Shown here piece by piece: positions 8,310-17,302 of a stretch of 64,000 nucleotides of DNA; the stretch's first letter is position 1; each line of letters opens with the position of its first letter. A program made the translations under genes and the position numbers. The notes below the pieces were generated by a model. That model was not told where the DNA came from. It saw only the letters and a list, made by a program, of their open reading frames with translations, and searched no databases. This DNA is from Candidatus Delongbacteria bacterium (lineage in GTDB: Bacteria; CAIWAD01): the NCBI GenBank assembly GCA_041675285.1, contig JBAYTZ010000014.1:1-64000 (forward strand). The letters run 5' to 3'.

Positions 8310-9139
8310 GACCGGCTGTCCCGCTGGTAGAGCCAGTCCGCGCCGATGGCCCGCGGCCCCACCTTGGCGATCACCGGGGGCAGGCGCTTGAAGTGGCTGC
8401 GGGCCACCCGGTCCAGCAGCCCGTCCACGGCCTCCGGCGGAAAGCCCTCGGCGACGATCTCGGCGCGCGGGCGGCGCAGGTCCACCGCGCGGACCAGGAT
8501 GCGATCCATCAGTTCATAGCTCCAGCCCAGGTCGGCCTCGTCGGTCTGGCCTTCCTCCAGGTCGGCGCTGGGGGCCTTGTCCAGGATGGCGGCGGGGATC
8601 CCCAGCTCGCGGGCCAGGGCGAAGACCTGCTGCTTGTAGAGGTCGCCGATGGGATTGACGGCGCTGGCCAGGTCGCCGTACCAGGTGCCGTAACCCAGCA
8701 GCAGCTCGGTCTTGTTGGAGGTGCCCAGCGGCAGGGCCTGCCAGGCCAGCGCCGCGTCGAAAATGCAGACCATCCGGCAGCGGGCCATCACGTTACCCAG
8801 CCGGCGCGGATCGGGTTCGCCCAGCGCCGGGGCCAGGCCCCGGGCGAAGTCCAGGGTCATGGGCGTGATGTCGATCTCCCGCGTCTCCAGGCCCAGCTGC
8901 CCGGCCAACTGGCGGGCGTCGGCGGCGGAGGCGGGCTGGGAGCCGCGCCAGGGCAGGATCAGGGCCAGCACATTCGCGGGGCCCAGGGCTTCCGCTGCCA
9001 GGGCGGCCACCAGGGCGGAATCGATCCCGCCGGAGAGGCCCAGGACGGCGCGCTCGTGTCCGGTTCCGCGGATGGATTCCCGCAGGAAGCGCACCAGATG
9101 AGCGCGGACGGCGGGCAGGTCCAGGGATAAATGCTTCAT
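8306..9139 (-). CDS. nadE: Ammonia-dependent NAD+ synthetase
   Basis: The product is 277 residues. The ATP pyrophosphatase P-loop is LGLSGGIDSAL near residue 33. Substrate-binding segments are LGTSNKTELLLGYGTWYGD, NPIGDLYKQQVFALAREL and the PSADLEEGQTDEADLG loop. It converts nicotinate adenine dinucleotide to NAD+. There is no glutaminase domain, so it should use free ammonia. It is the first gene of the tightly packed operon leading through rsmI, lgt, tmk and ctpA. Confidence 0.95.
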   Translation of the reverse strand: MKHLSLDLPAVRAHLVRFLRESIRGTGHERAVLGLSGGIDSALVAALAAEALGPANVLALILPWRGSQPASAADARQLAGQLGLETREIDITPMTLDFARGLAPALGEPDPRRLGNVMARCRMVCIFDAALAWQALPLGTSNKTELLLGYGTWYGDLASAVNPIGDLYKQQVFALARELGIPAAILDKAPSADLEEGQTDEADLGWSYELMDRILVRAVDLRRPRAEIVAEGFPPEAVDGLLDRVARSHFKRLPPVIAKVGPRAIGADWLYQRDSRS

Positions 9140-9203
9140 GCTGGAAAGTGATAAATGAAAGCCGCGCTGACCGCATGCCGGGCGGCGTTCTCGCAGGAGA
9201 GGA

Positions 9204-9227
9204 AGGGGCGCGCCGCAGCGCGCCCCT
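9204..9227 (-). terminator. GC hairpin between lat and nadE
   Basis: AGGGGCGCGC at 9204-9213 and GCGCGCCCCT at 9218-9227 form a perfect 10-bp stem with a four-base loop, just past the lat stop codon. The downstream run on the minus strand has only a weak U tract, so it may be a partial terminator or attenuator that separates lat from the nadE operon. Confidence 0.5.
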
Positions 9228-9254
9228 GTCCCGTGATGCTCAGGTCGCCGGACC

Positions 9255-10571
9255 TCAACCCTTCAGGGCCGTGTCCAGGATTTCCAGCGCCCGGTCGATG
9301 TCCGGGGCCGAGACCGCCAGATGCGGCCGGATGCGGATGCTCTTCTCGCCGCAGGGCAGCACGAGCATGCCCTGATCGTAGCAGCGGCGCTTGATCTCCT
9401 TGCGCTGCTCGGGATCCACGTCCAGGGCACACATCAGGCCCAGACCGCGAGTCTGGCTGACCTGGGCGTGGCGGGTCTGGATCTCGTGCAGGCCGGCCAG
9501 CAGGCGCTCGCCCATGATCCGGGCGTTCTCCACCAGGTTCTCGTCGCGCATGATCTCCAGGATGCGGCGGAAGCGGATCATGTCCACCAGGTTGCCGCCC
9601 CAGGTGCTGTTGATGCGCGAGGGCTCGCGGAAGACGTTGTGCTCCACCGTGTCCACCCGCGGTCCGGCCAGGATGCCGCAGACCTGGGCCTTCTTGCCGA
9701 AGCTGATGGCGTCGGGCTGGACGCCGTGGTGCTGGTGGGCCCAGAACTTGCCCGTCATGCCCATCCCGCTCTGCACTTCGTCGATGATGAAGAAGATCTC
9801 CAGCTCGTCGCAGAGGCGGCGCAGCCCCTGGAAGAACTCCGGCCGGAAGTGGCGATCGCCGCCTTCGCCCATGACGCCTTCGACGATCAGTCCGGCGATT
9901 TCGTGCGGACGGGCGGCCGCCGCGCCGCGGATGGCGGCATAGCAGGCTTCTTCGGCCGCGCCGACGCGGGCGCTCTCGGCCTCACCGGCCGGGTACAGCA
10001 TGTAGGGCGGATCCACCCGCGGCCAATCGAAGCGCGGGAAGTACATGTACTTGCGCGGGTCGTGGGTGTTGGTCATGGAGAGCGTGTAGCCCGAACGGCC
10101 GTGGAAGGCGTTCTTGAAATGCAGGATGGAGAGCTTGTTCTCGTGGACCACCCGGCCGGCGGCCAGGTTCATCCGGTGCTTCCAGTCGAAAGCCGTCTTG
10201 AGGGCGTTCTCCACCGCCAGGGTGCCGCCCTCGATGAAGAAGAGGTGGGGCAGGTAATCGGGAATGCCCACCTCGCCGAAGACCGCGACGGTCTCGGCCA
10301 TCTCGCAGGTGTAGAAATCGCTGTTGGTCACCTTGTTGATGGCGGCCCAGCCGATTTCGGCCAGGAAGGCCGGTTCCGTCAGCTTCGGGTGGTTGATTCC
10401 CACCGCGTTGGAAGCGAAAAAGCTGGTCATGTCCAGGACGTCGCGCCCGGTGCGCGCGTCGCGGATCCAGCTTCCGTGGCTGTGTTGCAGGTCGACGACC
10501 AGATCGAGGGCGTCCACCAGCATGTGCTTGCCGATGACGGCGTGCACGTCCTTGGGATTAATGCGGCTCAT
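9255..10571 (-). CDS. lat: L-lysine 6-aminotransferase
   Basis: The product is 438 residues, of the class III PLP aminotransferases. The start MSRINPKDVHAVIGKH and the segments MTSFFASNAVGINHPKL, VTNSDFYTCEMAETVAVF, HGRSGYTLSMTNTHD, FFIIDEVQSGMG and SFGKKAQVCG (PLP lysine) match lysine epsilon-aminotransferases. They convert lysine to 2-aminoadipate semialdehyde, in lysine degradation or secondary metabolism. The ATG at 10569-10571 has a strong AAAGGAGG site; the longer open frame upstream lacks the family pattern. The gene is divergent from rnz, and the 274-base gap between them should hold both promoters. Confidence 0.88.
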   Translation of the reverse strand: MSRINPKDVHAVIGKHMLVDALDLVVDLQHSHGSWIRDARTGRDVLDMTSFFASNAVGINHPKLTEPAFLAEIGWAAINKVTNSDFYTCEMAETVAVFGEVGIPDYLPHLFFIEGGTLAVENALKTAFDWKHRMNLAAGRVVHENKLSILHFKNAFHGRSGYTLSMTNTHDPRKYMYFPRFDWPRVDPPYMLYPAGEAESARVGAAEEACYAAIRGAAAARPHEIAGLIVEGVMGEGGDRHFRPEFFQGLRRLCDELEIFFIIDEVQSGMGMTGKFWAHQHHGVQPDAISFGKKAQVCGILAGPRVDTVEHNVFREPSRINSTWGGNLVDMIRFRRILEIMRDENLVENARIMGERLLAGLHEIQTRHAQVSQTRGLGLMCALDVDPEQRKEIKRRCYDQGMLVLPCGEKSIRIRPHLAVSAPDIDRALEILDTALKG

Positions 10572-10845
10572 ATGGGCCTCCTTTATGATGAATCCCGTGA
10601 AGGTCAAGACCGACAGGGGTTTACCGGATGAGAGTAGCGTTTCCCCACCGATGCGACAAGACGGCGGGGCTTTACTATTCTCCACCTCCTGCGTGGACGC
10701 CATGTGCCCTTGCAGGCTGTGAATTTTGATTAGCCAAAGTTCCGAAAAATATCTATCAAAGCTCAAGAGAGTGCGCTAACTGTAGCCGCCAAAGCCTCGG
10801 GAGCGCCCCTCGGAACCCGGCTGAGTTTGAGAAAGACGCGCCCGC

Positions 10846-11820
10846 ATGATCGACGTGATATTCCTGGGCACCAGTTCCGCCACCCCCACCCCGCGGCGCA
10901 ACGTCAGTTCCCTGGCGCTGTTGACCGAGAAGGAAAGTCTGCTGCTGGACGCCGGCGAAGGCACCCAGCGCCAGATCCTGCACAGCGGCTTCCGGCGCGG
11001 GCGCATCGACCGGATCTTCATCACGCACCTCCACGGCGACCACCTCTACGGCTTGATCGGCCTGCTCAGCAGCTTCCAGCTCAATCGCCGGGAAGAGCCT
11101 CTGCTGTTGGCCGGCCCGGCGGGGTTGGCCCGCTACGTGGACTTCATGAAGCGCTTGTCCCAGACGGACTTTGGCTATGAACTGATCATCCAGGAGTGGG
11201 GGGCCCTGCAGGAACCCACGCCCGTCCTGGAAACCGACGATTTCGTGCTGACGGCCGCGCCCCTCCGGCACCGCCTGTACACGCTGGGCTACCGCCTGGA
11301 GGAGAAGACCCGGTTGGGCCGCTTCGACGGCGAGAAGGCCGACGCTCTAGGCGTGCCTTTCGGACCCGAGCGCGGGCAGCTGCTGCGCGGGATGGACGTC
11401 ACCCTGGCTGACGGGCGGGTGGTGCGCAGCGCCGAACTGGTGGGCGAGCCGCGGCCGGGCACGGTCCTGGCCTTCTGCACGGACACCACCTACTGCGCGA
11501 ATTCCGTGGCGCTGGCCCGGGACGCCGACCTGCTGATCCACGAGGCCACCTTCCTGCCCGGCGACGCGGCCCAGGCCCGGCGCACGCTGCACAGCACCAC
11601 CGACGACGCGGTGCGCGTGGCCCGGGAGGCGGGGGTCCGGCAGCTGGCGCTGACCCACTTCAGCACGCGCTACATGGGCGACATGCGACCCGTGCAGCAG
11701 GCCGCAGAGGCCGCTTGGCCGGGCGTGATCGTGGCACGGGACTTCATGCAGATCCACCTCCGGGCCGGCGCAGCGCCGCAGGTGGGCGATTCCCGGGCTC
11801 CCAAGTCCGCGGAAGCCTGA
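10846..11820 (+). CDS. rnz: Ribonuclease Z
   Basis: The product is 324 residues of the metallo-beta-lactamase fold. The N-terminus IDVIFLGTSSATPTPRRN and the zinc motif FITHLHGDHLYGL are typical of tRNase Z. Further metal ligands lie in AFCTDTTYC, LIHEATFL and ALTHFSTRY. The enzyme cleaves the 3' trailer of precursor tRNAs. This is relevant here because the tRNA-Lys at 14.7 kb does not encode CCA. Family length is about 300-320 residues, so it is full length, with a short nonconserved tail. Confidence 0.93.
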   Translation: MIDVIFLGTSSATPTPRRNVSSLALLTEKESLLLDAGEGTQRQILHSGFRRGRIDRIFITHLHGDHLYGLIGLLSSFQLNRREEPLLLAGPAGLARYVDFMKRLSQTDFGYELIIQEWGALQEPTPVLETDDFVLTAAPLRHRLYTLGYRLEEKTRLGRFDGEKADALGVPFGPERGQLLRGMDVTLADGRVVRSAELVGEPRPGTVLAFCTDTTYCANSVALARDADLLIHEATFLPGDAAQARRTLHSTTDDAVRVAREAGVRQLALTHFSTRYMGDMRPVQQAAEAAWPGVIVARDFMQIHLRAGAAPQVGDSRAPKSAEA

Positions 11821-12082
11821 CCGCGCTGCCACCGCGACCAACTGAGCAATTCTGCCCACTGCGGATTTCTGATAGTGTGGAAGTTCCAGGCCCAGCCGCC
11901 AGATTGTGGACAACTCGTGAGTTAATGGATTGTCAAGCCCGGACGGACAAAAATGGCCGGGGCGACGATTCCGGAACACATTGACTTGTAATGGTGAAAT
12001 GAGCTTGTCCACCATTTTTTGGTCTGGCCGGCAGTCGGCCCCGGCAGTGGCTTGAACTTGTGGATAAGTCCGGAGAGAGGCA

Positions 12083-12793
12083 GTGAAAAGCACCAGCACC
12101 ACGTGCTATCTGCTTGATGGACAGGGCATGGAACTCCACGTGCGGCGTCAGCATCCCAGCTGGCTCCGTCCGGCAGGAGCCTTTTGGAAAATCCTGAACG
12201 AGCAGGGGAAAAAGACTGCAGATCATTCCGTGGAAATCCGGCTCTTCGCGAGCCCTGCCTGGGGTGGTGCGGAGGCTTTTTCCCAGCCCGGCCAGGTGCT
12301 GGAACGGGTGGCGGCCGGGCCGGCGGAGATTGCGTCCTGGCTGAAGCGCGACGCCCGACGTCGGCAGTCGGCCTGCCTCTACGTGCTGGTGAGTGAGGAT
12401 CCGGCCCGGCGCGAGGAGGCCCGCAGCCTGGGCCTGTCCGTGCTGGACTTCGCCGATCTGCTGCGTCGACTGGGTCTGGGCGCGGCCATGGGGGCGGCGG
12501 AAGCGCCCAAACCCAAGCCGCCGCGCGAGCCGGCCATTCTCAAGGGCGGCAAGGTGATGGGGGAGGCGGAACTGCGCTGGTGGCGCGAGCAGCTGGAGCT
12601 GCCCGAGGAGGCCGAGCCGGATCCCCAGGCCGCCCAGGCGGCGGAGGAGCAGCGCCTGGCCCACTGGCTGGGCGCGGAGGCGGATGATCCGCGTGTGCTG
12701 GAGCACCGGGACGAGGACTGGATGGAGCGGAACTTTCCCGCGGAAGCTGAGGAAAACCGGCCGCGGCGTGCGCCCAAAGCCAAACGGCGCTGA
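12083..12793 (+). CDS. Hypothetical soluble protein
   Basis: The product is 236 residues with no signal peptide or membrane segment. The first 130 residues look folded (CYLLDGQGMELHVRRQHPS, ACLYVLVSEDPARREEAR). The C-terminal 90 residues are rich in Glu, Ala, Pro and Arg and probably extended. I do not recognise the family. The GTG start follows GGAGAGAGG at good spacing. The preceding 262-base gap is mixed in composition and shows no gene. The gene lies upstream of motA but is separated from it by 127 bases. Confidence 0.7.
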   Translation: MKSTSTTCYLLDGQGMELHVRRQHPSWLRPAGAFWKILNEQGKKTADHSVEIRLFASPAWGGAEAFSQPGQVLERVAAGPAEIASWLKRDARRRQSACLYVLVSEDPARREEARSLGLSVLDFADLLRRLGLGAAMGAAEAPKPKPPREPAILKGGKVMGEAELRWWREQLELPEEAEPDPQAAQAAEEQRLAHWLGAEADDPRVLEHRDEDWMERNFPAEAEENRPRRAPKAKRR

Positions 12794-12920
12794 AAGCTCC
12801 GGGCCGCGCGGCTAAGGATTCGCCCACCTTGTGACGATCATGCAGACAAGTCCCGACGGATGGCGCGAGCCACGGTCCCGGGCGGGACTTGCCTAAGGCT
12901 GACAGCGAGGAACTTCTTTC

Positions 12921-13781
12921 GTGAACCTGATCATCGGAATCATCACTGTTTTCGGCTGTGTGATCACCGGCTTCGTCCTGGAAGGCGGACACATCGCGGC
13001 CCTTTGGCAACCGCTGGAGCTGCTGATCCTGTTTGGCGCCGCCTTCGGTGCGATGATCATCGCCAATCCCTTCAGCGTGATCAAGGCCGTGCTCGCCGAG
13101 ATCCCGGCCGTGATGAAGGGTCCACGCTACACCAAGACCGACTACCTGCAGCTCTTCGGCATGATGGGCGACGTCTTCAACAAGATCCGGCGCCAGGGGC
13201 TGGTGGCCATCGAGGCGGACATCGGCAAGCCGGACTCCAGCGAGATCTTCAGCAAGTACCCCAAGATCCTGGCCGACCATCACACCATCGAATTCATCCA
13301 GGACTACCTGCGCCTGGTGGTGTCGGGCAGCATGAACACCTTCCAGCTGGAAAACCTGATGGACGTGGAGCTGGGCACGCACCACCACGAAGCGGAGGCG
13401 CCGGCCCAGGCCGTCAACCGGATCGCGGACGCCCTGCCGGGATTCGGCATCGTGGCCGCCGTGCTGGGCATCGTGATCACCATGGGCGCCCTGGATGGTC
13501 CCGCCGAAGAGCTGGGCCACAAGGTGGCCGCCGCCCTGGTGGGCACCTTCCTGGGCATCCTGTTCGCCTACGGCGTGTTCGCCCCGCTGAGCACGGCCCT
13601 GGAGCGGCGCGCCCGCCAGCAGGCCGACTGGTTCGTGGCCATCAAGACCTGCTTCCTGGCCAGTCTGCAAGGCTACGCGCCGCAGATCGCGCTGGAGTTC
13701 GGCCGCAAGACCGTGCCCTCCGAGTGCCGGCCGGACTTCGAGGAGCTCTCCAACTTCCTCCGCGGCGCGAAGAAGGAATAG
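12921..13781 (+). CDS. motA: Flagellar motor stator protein MotA
   Basis: The product is 286 residues with the MotA/TolQ/ExbB proton-channel fold. Membrane helices lie near residues 2-20 and 33-50 and, after the cytoplasmic loop, around 172-190 (GFGIVAAVLGIVITMGAL) and 205-225 (GTFLGILFAYGVFAPL). The cytoplasmic loop contains the charged rotor-contact region. MotA with MotB forms the ion channel that drives the flagellum. The start is GTG with GAGGAA about 11 bases upstream. The motB gene follows after three bases. No other flagellar gene is nearby, so the stator pair stands alone. Confidence 0.92.
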   Translation: MNLIIGIITVFGCVITGFVLEGGHIAALWQPLELLILFGAAFGAMIIANPFSVIKAVLAEIPAVMKGPRYTKTDYLQLFGMMGDVFNKIRRQGLVAIEADIGKPDSSEIFSKYPKILADHHTIEFIQDYLRLVVSGSMNTFQLENLMDVELGTHHHEAEAPAQAVNRIADALPGFGIVAAVLGIVITMGALDGPAEELGHKVAAALVGTFLGILFAYGVFAPLSTALERRARQQADWFVAIKTCFLASLQGYAPQIALEFGRKTVPSECRPDFEELSNFLRGAKKE

Positions 13782-13784
13782 GTC

Positions 13785-14600
13785 ATGGCGGACGCAAAAC
13801 CGGCCGAGCAGCCCATTGTCATCAAGCGCATCGTCGCGGCGCACGGACACCACGGCGGCGCCTGGAAAGTGGCCTTCGCCGACTTCGCCACCGCCATGAT
13901 GGCCTTCTTCATGCTGATGTGGATCCTGGGTCAGGCGGACAAGAACCAGAAGGCCGCCATCTCCAACTACTTCAACAATCCCACGGTGGTGGATCTGGGC
14001 GGCGCCTCCGGCGTCTCGGGCACGGAATCCGGCACCGAAGGCGGCGAGGCGGACCTGGGCGCGCCGGGGGGCGAGGAGGCGGAGAAGGCCTCGCTGGAGC
14101 AACTGCAGGCGCAGATCCAGGACGCACTCAACACCTCCGCCGCCATGGAGCAGTACAAGGACCAGATCCAGGTGGAGATGACTCCGGAAGGCGTGCGCAT
14201 CCAGATCATGGACAAAGAGTTCAGTTCCATGTTCGCCCTGGGCAGCGCCACCCTCGAGCCCAGCGCCCTGGACCTGCTGCACGAACTGGGCCGGGCCGTC
14301 TCCACGGTGCCCAACCGCATCTCCATCAGCGGCCACACGGACGCCCTGCCCTACGGCTCGCCCACCTACACCAACTGGGAACTCTCCAGCGACCGCGCCA
14401 ACGCGGCGCGGCGCGAGCTGCTGCGCGGCGGCCTCGCGCCGGACAAGATCGGCCGGGTGGTGGGGCTGGCCAGCCAGGCCCTGCTCTTCCCGGACCGGCC
14501 GGAGGATCCCATGAACCGGCGGATCACCATCCTGGTGATGAACAACCAGACGGAGCAGGCCATCCGCCAGGAGGGCGGGCAGTTGGTGCACGTGGAATAG
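13785..14600 (+). CDS. motB: Flagellar motor stator protein MotB
   Basis: The product is 271 residues. A short cytoplasmic N-terminus leads into one membrane helix, WKVAFADFATAMMAFFMLMWIL, whose Asp in FADFATAMMAFF is the ion-carrying residue. After a flexible, Gly/Glu-rich linker comes an OmpA-like peptidoglycan-binding domain with ISGHTDALPYGSPTYTNWEL and SSDRANAARREL. It anchors the stator to the cell wall. It is translated three bases after motA. Confidence 0.93.
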   Translation: MADAKPAEQPIVIKRIVAAHGHHGGAWKVAFADFATAMMAFFMLMWILGQADKNQKAAISNYFNNPTVVDLGGASGVSGTESGTEGGEADLGAPGGEEAEKASLEQLQAQIQDALNTSAAMEQYKDQIQVEMTPEGVRIQIMDKEFSSMFALGSATLEPSALDLLHELGRAVSTVPNRISISGHTDALPYGSPTYTNWELSSDRANAARRELLRGGLAPDKIGRVVGLASQALLFPDRPEDPMNRRITILVMNNQTEQAIRQEGGQLVHVE

Positions 14601-14644
14601 GCCCGCAGCCCGCCGGAATCCGCCGCCGCCTGCCGGCGCCCTGG

Positions 14645-14664
14645 GCCGCCCGGGCGGCTTCGTT
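14645..14664 (+). terminator. Palindrome after motB, possible terminator
   Basis: GCCGCCCGGGCGGC is a perfect 14-base palindrome about 45 bases past the motB stop codon and is followed by TTCGTT. It lies between motB and the tRNA. The stem has no separate loop and the T tract is short, so the call is tentative. Confidence 0.35.
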
Positions 14665-14726
14665 GCACTCCAAGCCCAGCCGCCCTATCTTGGACGCGTC
14701 CCGGCGGCGCGCCTCCTGGACGTGTG

Positions 14727-14798
14727 GGGGGTGTAGCTCAGTGGCAGAGCAGCGCCCTTTTAAGGCGTAGGTCGATGGTTCGAGCCCATCCACCCTCA
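14727..14798 (+). tRNA. tRNA-Lys, anticodon UUU
   Basis: The cloverleaf can be read directly: acceptor GGGGGTG/CACCCTC, D-stem GCTC/GAGC, anticodon stem GCGCC/GGCGT with loop CTTTTAA (anticodon TTT), five-base variable loop, T-stem GATGG/CCATC with loop TTCGAGC, discriminator A. The 3' CCA is not encoded and would be added by tRNA nucleotidyltransferase after RNase Z cleavage. There is no integrase or repeat beside it, so it is not an occupied attachment site here. Confidence 0.95.
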
Positions 14799-14886
14799 TG
14801 TGCGGCATCGTGGGTCGCTGCCCCGCGCCGTTCCCCCACCGCGGCCCTCCAGCCGCTTTTTTCTTGTTGAAGGAAGGGAGCTTCGC

Positions 14887-15789
14887 GTGAGCGAACAACC
14901 CGCCGAGCCCCGGCTGCGCAAGCCCGACTGGCTGAAAGTACGCCTGCCCTCCGGCGCGGGCGTGGTCAAGATGAACCAGCTGCTGCGCCAGAAGAAGCTG
15001 GTCACCGTCTGCGAGGAAGCCCGCTGTCCCAACATGCACGAGTGTTGGACCCAGGGCACGGCGACCTTCATGATCCTGGGCGACACCTGCACGCGCAGCT
15101 GCGGTTTCTGCAACGTGAAGACCGGCCGGCCGGGCACGGTGGATTGGGACGAGGCGGACCGCGTGGCGGAAGCCGCCGGCCAGATGCAGCTCAAGCACGT
15201 GGTGATCACCAGCGTGGACCGCGACGAGCTGCCCGACAAGGGCGCCGGCCTGTTCGCGCTGACCATCCGCAAGGTGCGCAAGGCCCTGCCCGAGGCCACC
15301 ATCGAGGTGCTGATCCCGGACTTCCGCGGCGACGCCGCCTGCCTGCGTCTGGTGCTGGCGGAGAAGCCCGACGTGCTCAACCACAACGTGGAGACCATCG
15401 CGCGGCTCTACCGCACGGTGCGGCCCCAGGCCGTCTACCAGGAGAGCCTCGAATTGATCCGCCGGGCCGCCCAGGCCGGCTTCTTCACCAAGAGCGGCTT
15501 CATGGTTGGGCTGGGGGAGACGGACGCCGAAGTGCTGGAGCTCATCCGCGACCTCAAGGCCCACGACGCGCGCTTCATCACCATCGGCCAGTATCTGCAG
15601 CCCACCAAGCAGCACCTGCCCGTGGAGCGCTACGTACATCCGGACCAGTTCCTGGAGTACGCGCGCTTCGCCAAGAGCCTGGGCGTGGAAAAGATCCAGG
15701 CCGGGCCGCTGGTGCGCAGCTCGTATCACGCCGGCGACGAGGCGGCGGAGGCGGGGGTGACGGTCCAGTCGGGCCACGTGTTCGGCTGA
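14887..15789 (+). CDS. lipA: Lipoyl synthase
   Basis: The product is 300 residues. It has both iron-sulfur clusters of LipA: the auxiliary cluster CEEARCPNMHECW and the radical-SAM cluster CTRSCGFCNVKTG. Further conserved blocks are NHNVETIARLY, KSGFMVGLGETDAEV and TIGQYLQPTKQHLPV. It inserts two sulfur atoms into protein-bound octanoyl groups of 2-oxo-acid dehydrogenases and the glycine cleavage system. The GTG at 14887 follows AAGGAAGGGAG at proper spacing; the longer frame into the tRNA trailer is not plausible. No lipB is adjacent. Confidence 0.95.
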   Translation: MSEQPAEPRLRKPDWLKVRLPSGAGVVKMNQLLRQKKLVTVCEEARCPNMHECWTQGTATFMILGDTCTRSCGFCNVKTGRPGTVDWDEADRVAEAAGQMQLKHVVITSVDRDELPDKGAGLFALTIRKVRKALPEATIEVLIPDFRGDAACLRLVLAEKPDVLNHNVETIARLYRTVRPQAVYQESLELIRRAAQAGFFTKSGFMVGLGETDAEVLELIRDLKAHDARFITIGQYLQPTKQHLPVERYVHPDQFLEYARFAKSLGVEKIQAGPLVRSSYHAGDEAAEAGVTVQSGHVFG

Positions 15790-15790
15790 G

Positions 15791-15808
15791 AGCCTGTTCC
15801 GACAGGCT
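15791..15808 (+). terminator. Stable hairpin after lipA
   Basis: AGCCTGT-TCCG-ACAGGCT forms a perfect 7-bp stem with a UNCG-type tetraloop directly after the lipA stop codon. There is no U tract, so it may be an mRNA 3'-end stabiliser rather than an intrinsic terminator. Confidence 0.4.
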
Positions 15809-15835
15809 GCTAAGGTCCAGCTGACAGGGGGATTC

Positions 15836-16570
15836 GTGGAGCTACAGCAGCGACTCTGCACCCAGGGCGACACTCTGTTCCGCCTGCGCAGCTATGTGCC
15901 GCTGGTCTTCCTGGCGGTGCTGATCCTGGCCCTCTGGCTGGAGGGCTCCGCCGCCCTGCCACTCTCCGCCAGCTGGATCTGGGCCTGCGTGGCCGTCTCC
16001 CTGGCGGGCCAGTTCATCCGCGCCGACGTGGTGGGCCACACGCCGGACGGCACCAGCGGGCGCAATACCAGCGTGCAGGTGGCCAAGCAGCTCAACACGG
16101 TGGGCTGGTACAGCGTGGTGCGGCATCCGCTCTACGTGGGCAACGCCCTGATGTGGCTGGGGCTGGCCCTGCTGCCGGGCCTCTGGTGGCTGACGCTCTT
16201 GGTCATGCTGGGCTTCTGGCTCTTCTACGAACGCGTCATGCTGCGCGAAGAGGAATTCATCAAAGGCGAGTTCGGCGCGGCCTTCACGGCCTGGGCCGCC
16301 GTGACCCCGGCCTTCCTGCCGCGCGTCTCGCGCTGGCAGCCCTGGGCTCTCTCTTTCTCGTGGAAGAACGTGCTGCGGCGGGAATTCTCGGGCTTCTTCG
16401 CCCTGGTGGGACTCTTCGTCCTGCTGCTGGTGCTGCGCGAGTTCTTCGCCGGGCAGACCGTCGAGTTCAGCAGCGGGCAGAAGCTGGCCCTCTTGGCGGG
16501 CCTGGCCACCTATCTGATCCTCTACGTGCTGCGCCGCTGGACGCGCGTGCTGCACGAGCGTCCGCGCTGA
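15836..16570 (+). CDS. ICMT/PEMT-like membrane methyltransferase
   Basis: The product is 244 residues with about six hydrophobic segments. The segment VVRHPLYVGNALMWLG near residue 98 and the charged pair region FYERVMLREEEFIKGEFG near residue 130 form the SAM-binding signature of the isoprenylcysteine carboxyl methyltransferase-like family. Bacterial members methylate unknown membrane substrates, and some act on phospholipid head groups. An extra C-terminal pair of membrane helices (FFALVGLFVLLLVLREFF, LALLAGLATYLILYVL) goes beyond the core domain. The start is GTG with AGGGGGAT upstream. The substrate is not predictable. Confidence 0.7.
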   Translation: MELQQRLCTQGDTLFRLRSYVPLVFLAVLILALWLEGSAALPLSASWIWACVAVSLAGQFIRADVVGHTPDGTSGRNTSVQVAKQLNTVGWYSVVRHPLYVGNALMWLGLALLPGLWWLTLLVMLGFWLFYERVMLREEEFIKGEFGAAFTAWAAVTPAFLPRVSRWQPWALSFSWKNVLRREFSGFFALVGLFVLLLVLREFFAGQTVEFSSGQKLALLAGLATYLILYVLRRWTRVLHERPR

Positions 16571-16583
16571 TCCGTTGCCTCTT

Positions 16584-16690
16584 TCACCACAGAGGCACAG
16601 AGGCACAGCCAAGGCACTTTGAGGAAATCAGCGTTGTGACGGCCCTGCCTTAAACCCTCAATTCATCTCTCTGTGTCTCTGTGTTGGTTC
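16584..16690. repeat. Palindromic CACAGAGG repeat element
   Basis: The left arm (about 16586-16608) iterates CACAGAGG and the right arm (about 16668-16688) carries the complement (CTCTGTG units). The arms can pair around a 60-base centre. The right arm forms the last codons of rdgB (…TQRHREMN), so the element has replaced or extended that gene's 3' end. It fills the space between two convergent genes. Confidence 0.7.
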
Positions 16691-17302
16691 CCAACCCAAA
16701 GACGAGCGCAGCCAGGAGACTAGCTCAGCCACGGCCCGGCCCCGGTGGCTGACGGCGTTTTTCTCCTCCAGGGTCAGCTCGGCGAAGCTCTTGCCCAGCT
16801 CGGGCAGCAGGAAGACCGGATCGTAGCCGAAGCCGCCGGTCCCGCGCGGCGCGCCCAGGATCCGTCCGTGACACAAGCCGCGCAGCAGCGTCTCACGGCC
16901 GTCCGGCTCGATGACGGCCAGCACGGTGGCGAAGCTCGCCTGGCGCCGATCCTCGGGCACGACCGCGATCTCCCGCACCATCCTGGCCACGTTGTCGGCG
17001 TAGCTGCAGGCTTCGCCCGCCCAGCGCGCGCTGTAGACGCCCGGCGCGCCGCCCAGCGCCTCCACCATCAGGCCGGTGTCGTCCGCCAGACAGAGTCCGC
17101 CGGCGTGGGCGAAGAGCGCGCGCGCCTTGATCAGCGCGTTTTCCTCCAGCGTGGCGCCGTCCTCGACGGGCTCGGCGAGCTCCGGGAAGTCGCGCAGGCT
17201 CTTCAGCTCCACAGGGCCGAAGGCCTCCTCCAGCGTGTGACGCAGTTCGATCAGTTTGTGGGCGTTGCCGGTGGCGACGTGGAGTCGGGGCAGTCCGGTC
17301 AC
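16658..17302 (-). CDS. rdgB: XTP/dITP diphosphatase (HAM1/RdgB family)
   Basis: The product is 214 residues. Landmarks are VATGNAHKLIELRHTL at the N-terminus, EENALIKARALF, the acidic core LADDTGLMVEALGGAPGVYSARWAG and GTGGFGYDPVFL, then AVSHRGRAV. It hydrolyses noncanonical purine triphosphates (ITP, XTP, dITP) and so prevents their incorporation. The GTG start overlaps the stop codon of the M16 protease gene (GTGA). The last ten residues come from a CACAGAGG repeat element and are not conserved. Confidence 0.93.
   Translation of the reverse strand: MTGLPRLHVATGNAHKLIELRHTLEEAFGPVELKSLRDFPELAEPVEDGATLEENALIKARALFAHAGGLCLADDTGLMVEALGGAPGVYSARWAGEACSYADNVARMVREIAVVPEDRRQASFATVLAVIEPDGRETLLRGLCHGRILGAPRGTGGFGYDPVFLLPELGKSFAELTLEEKNAVSHRGRAVAELVSWLRSSLGWEPTQRHREMN

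Noticed and set aside
12540..14591. Minus-strand frame of 683 residues
   Set aside because: It is antisense to motA, motB and the preceding gene, which are well supported.
14727..14798. tRNA-Lys as the attachment site of the island
   Set aside because: It is 13 kb from the integrase, flanked by backbone genes on both sides, and no partial tRNA copy is seen at the island edge.
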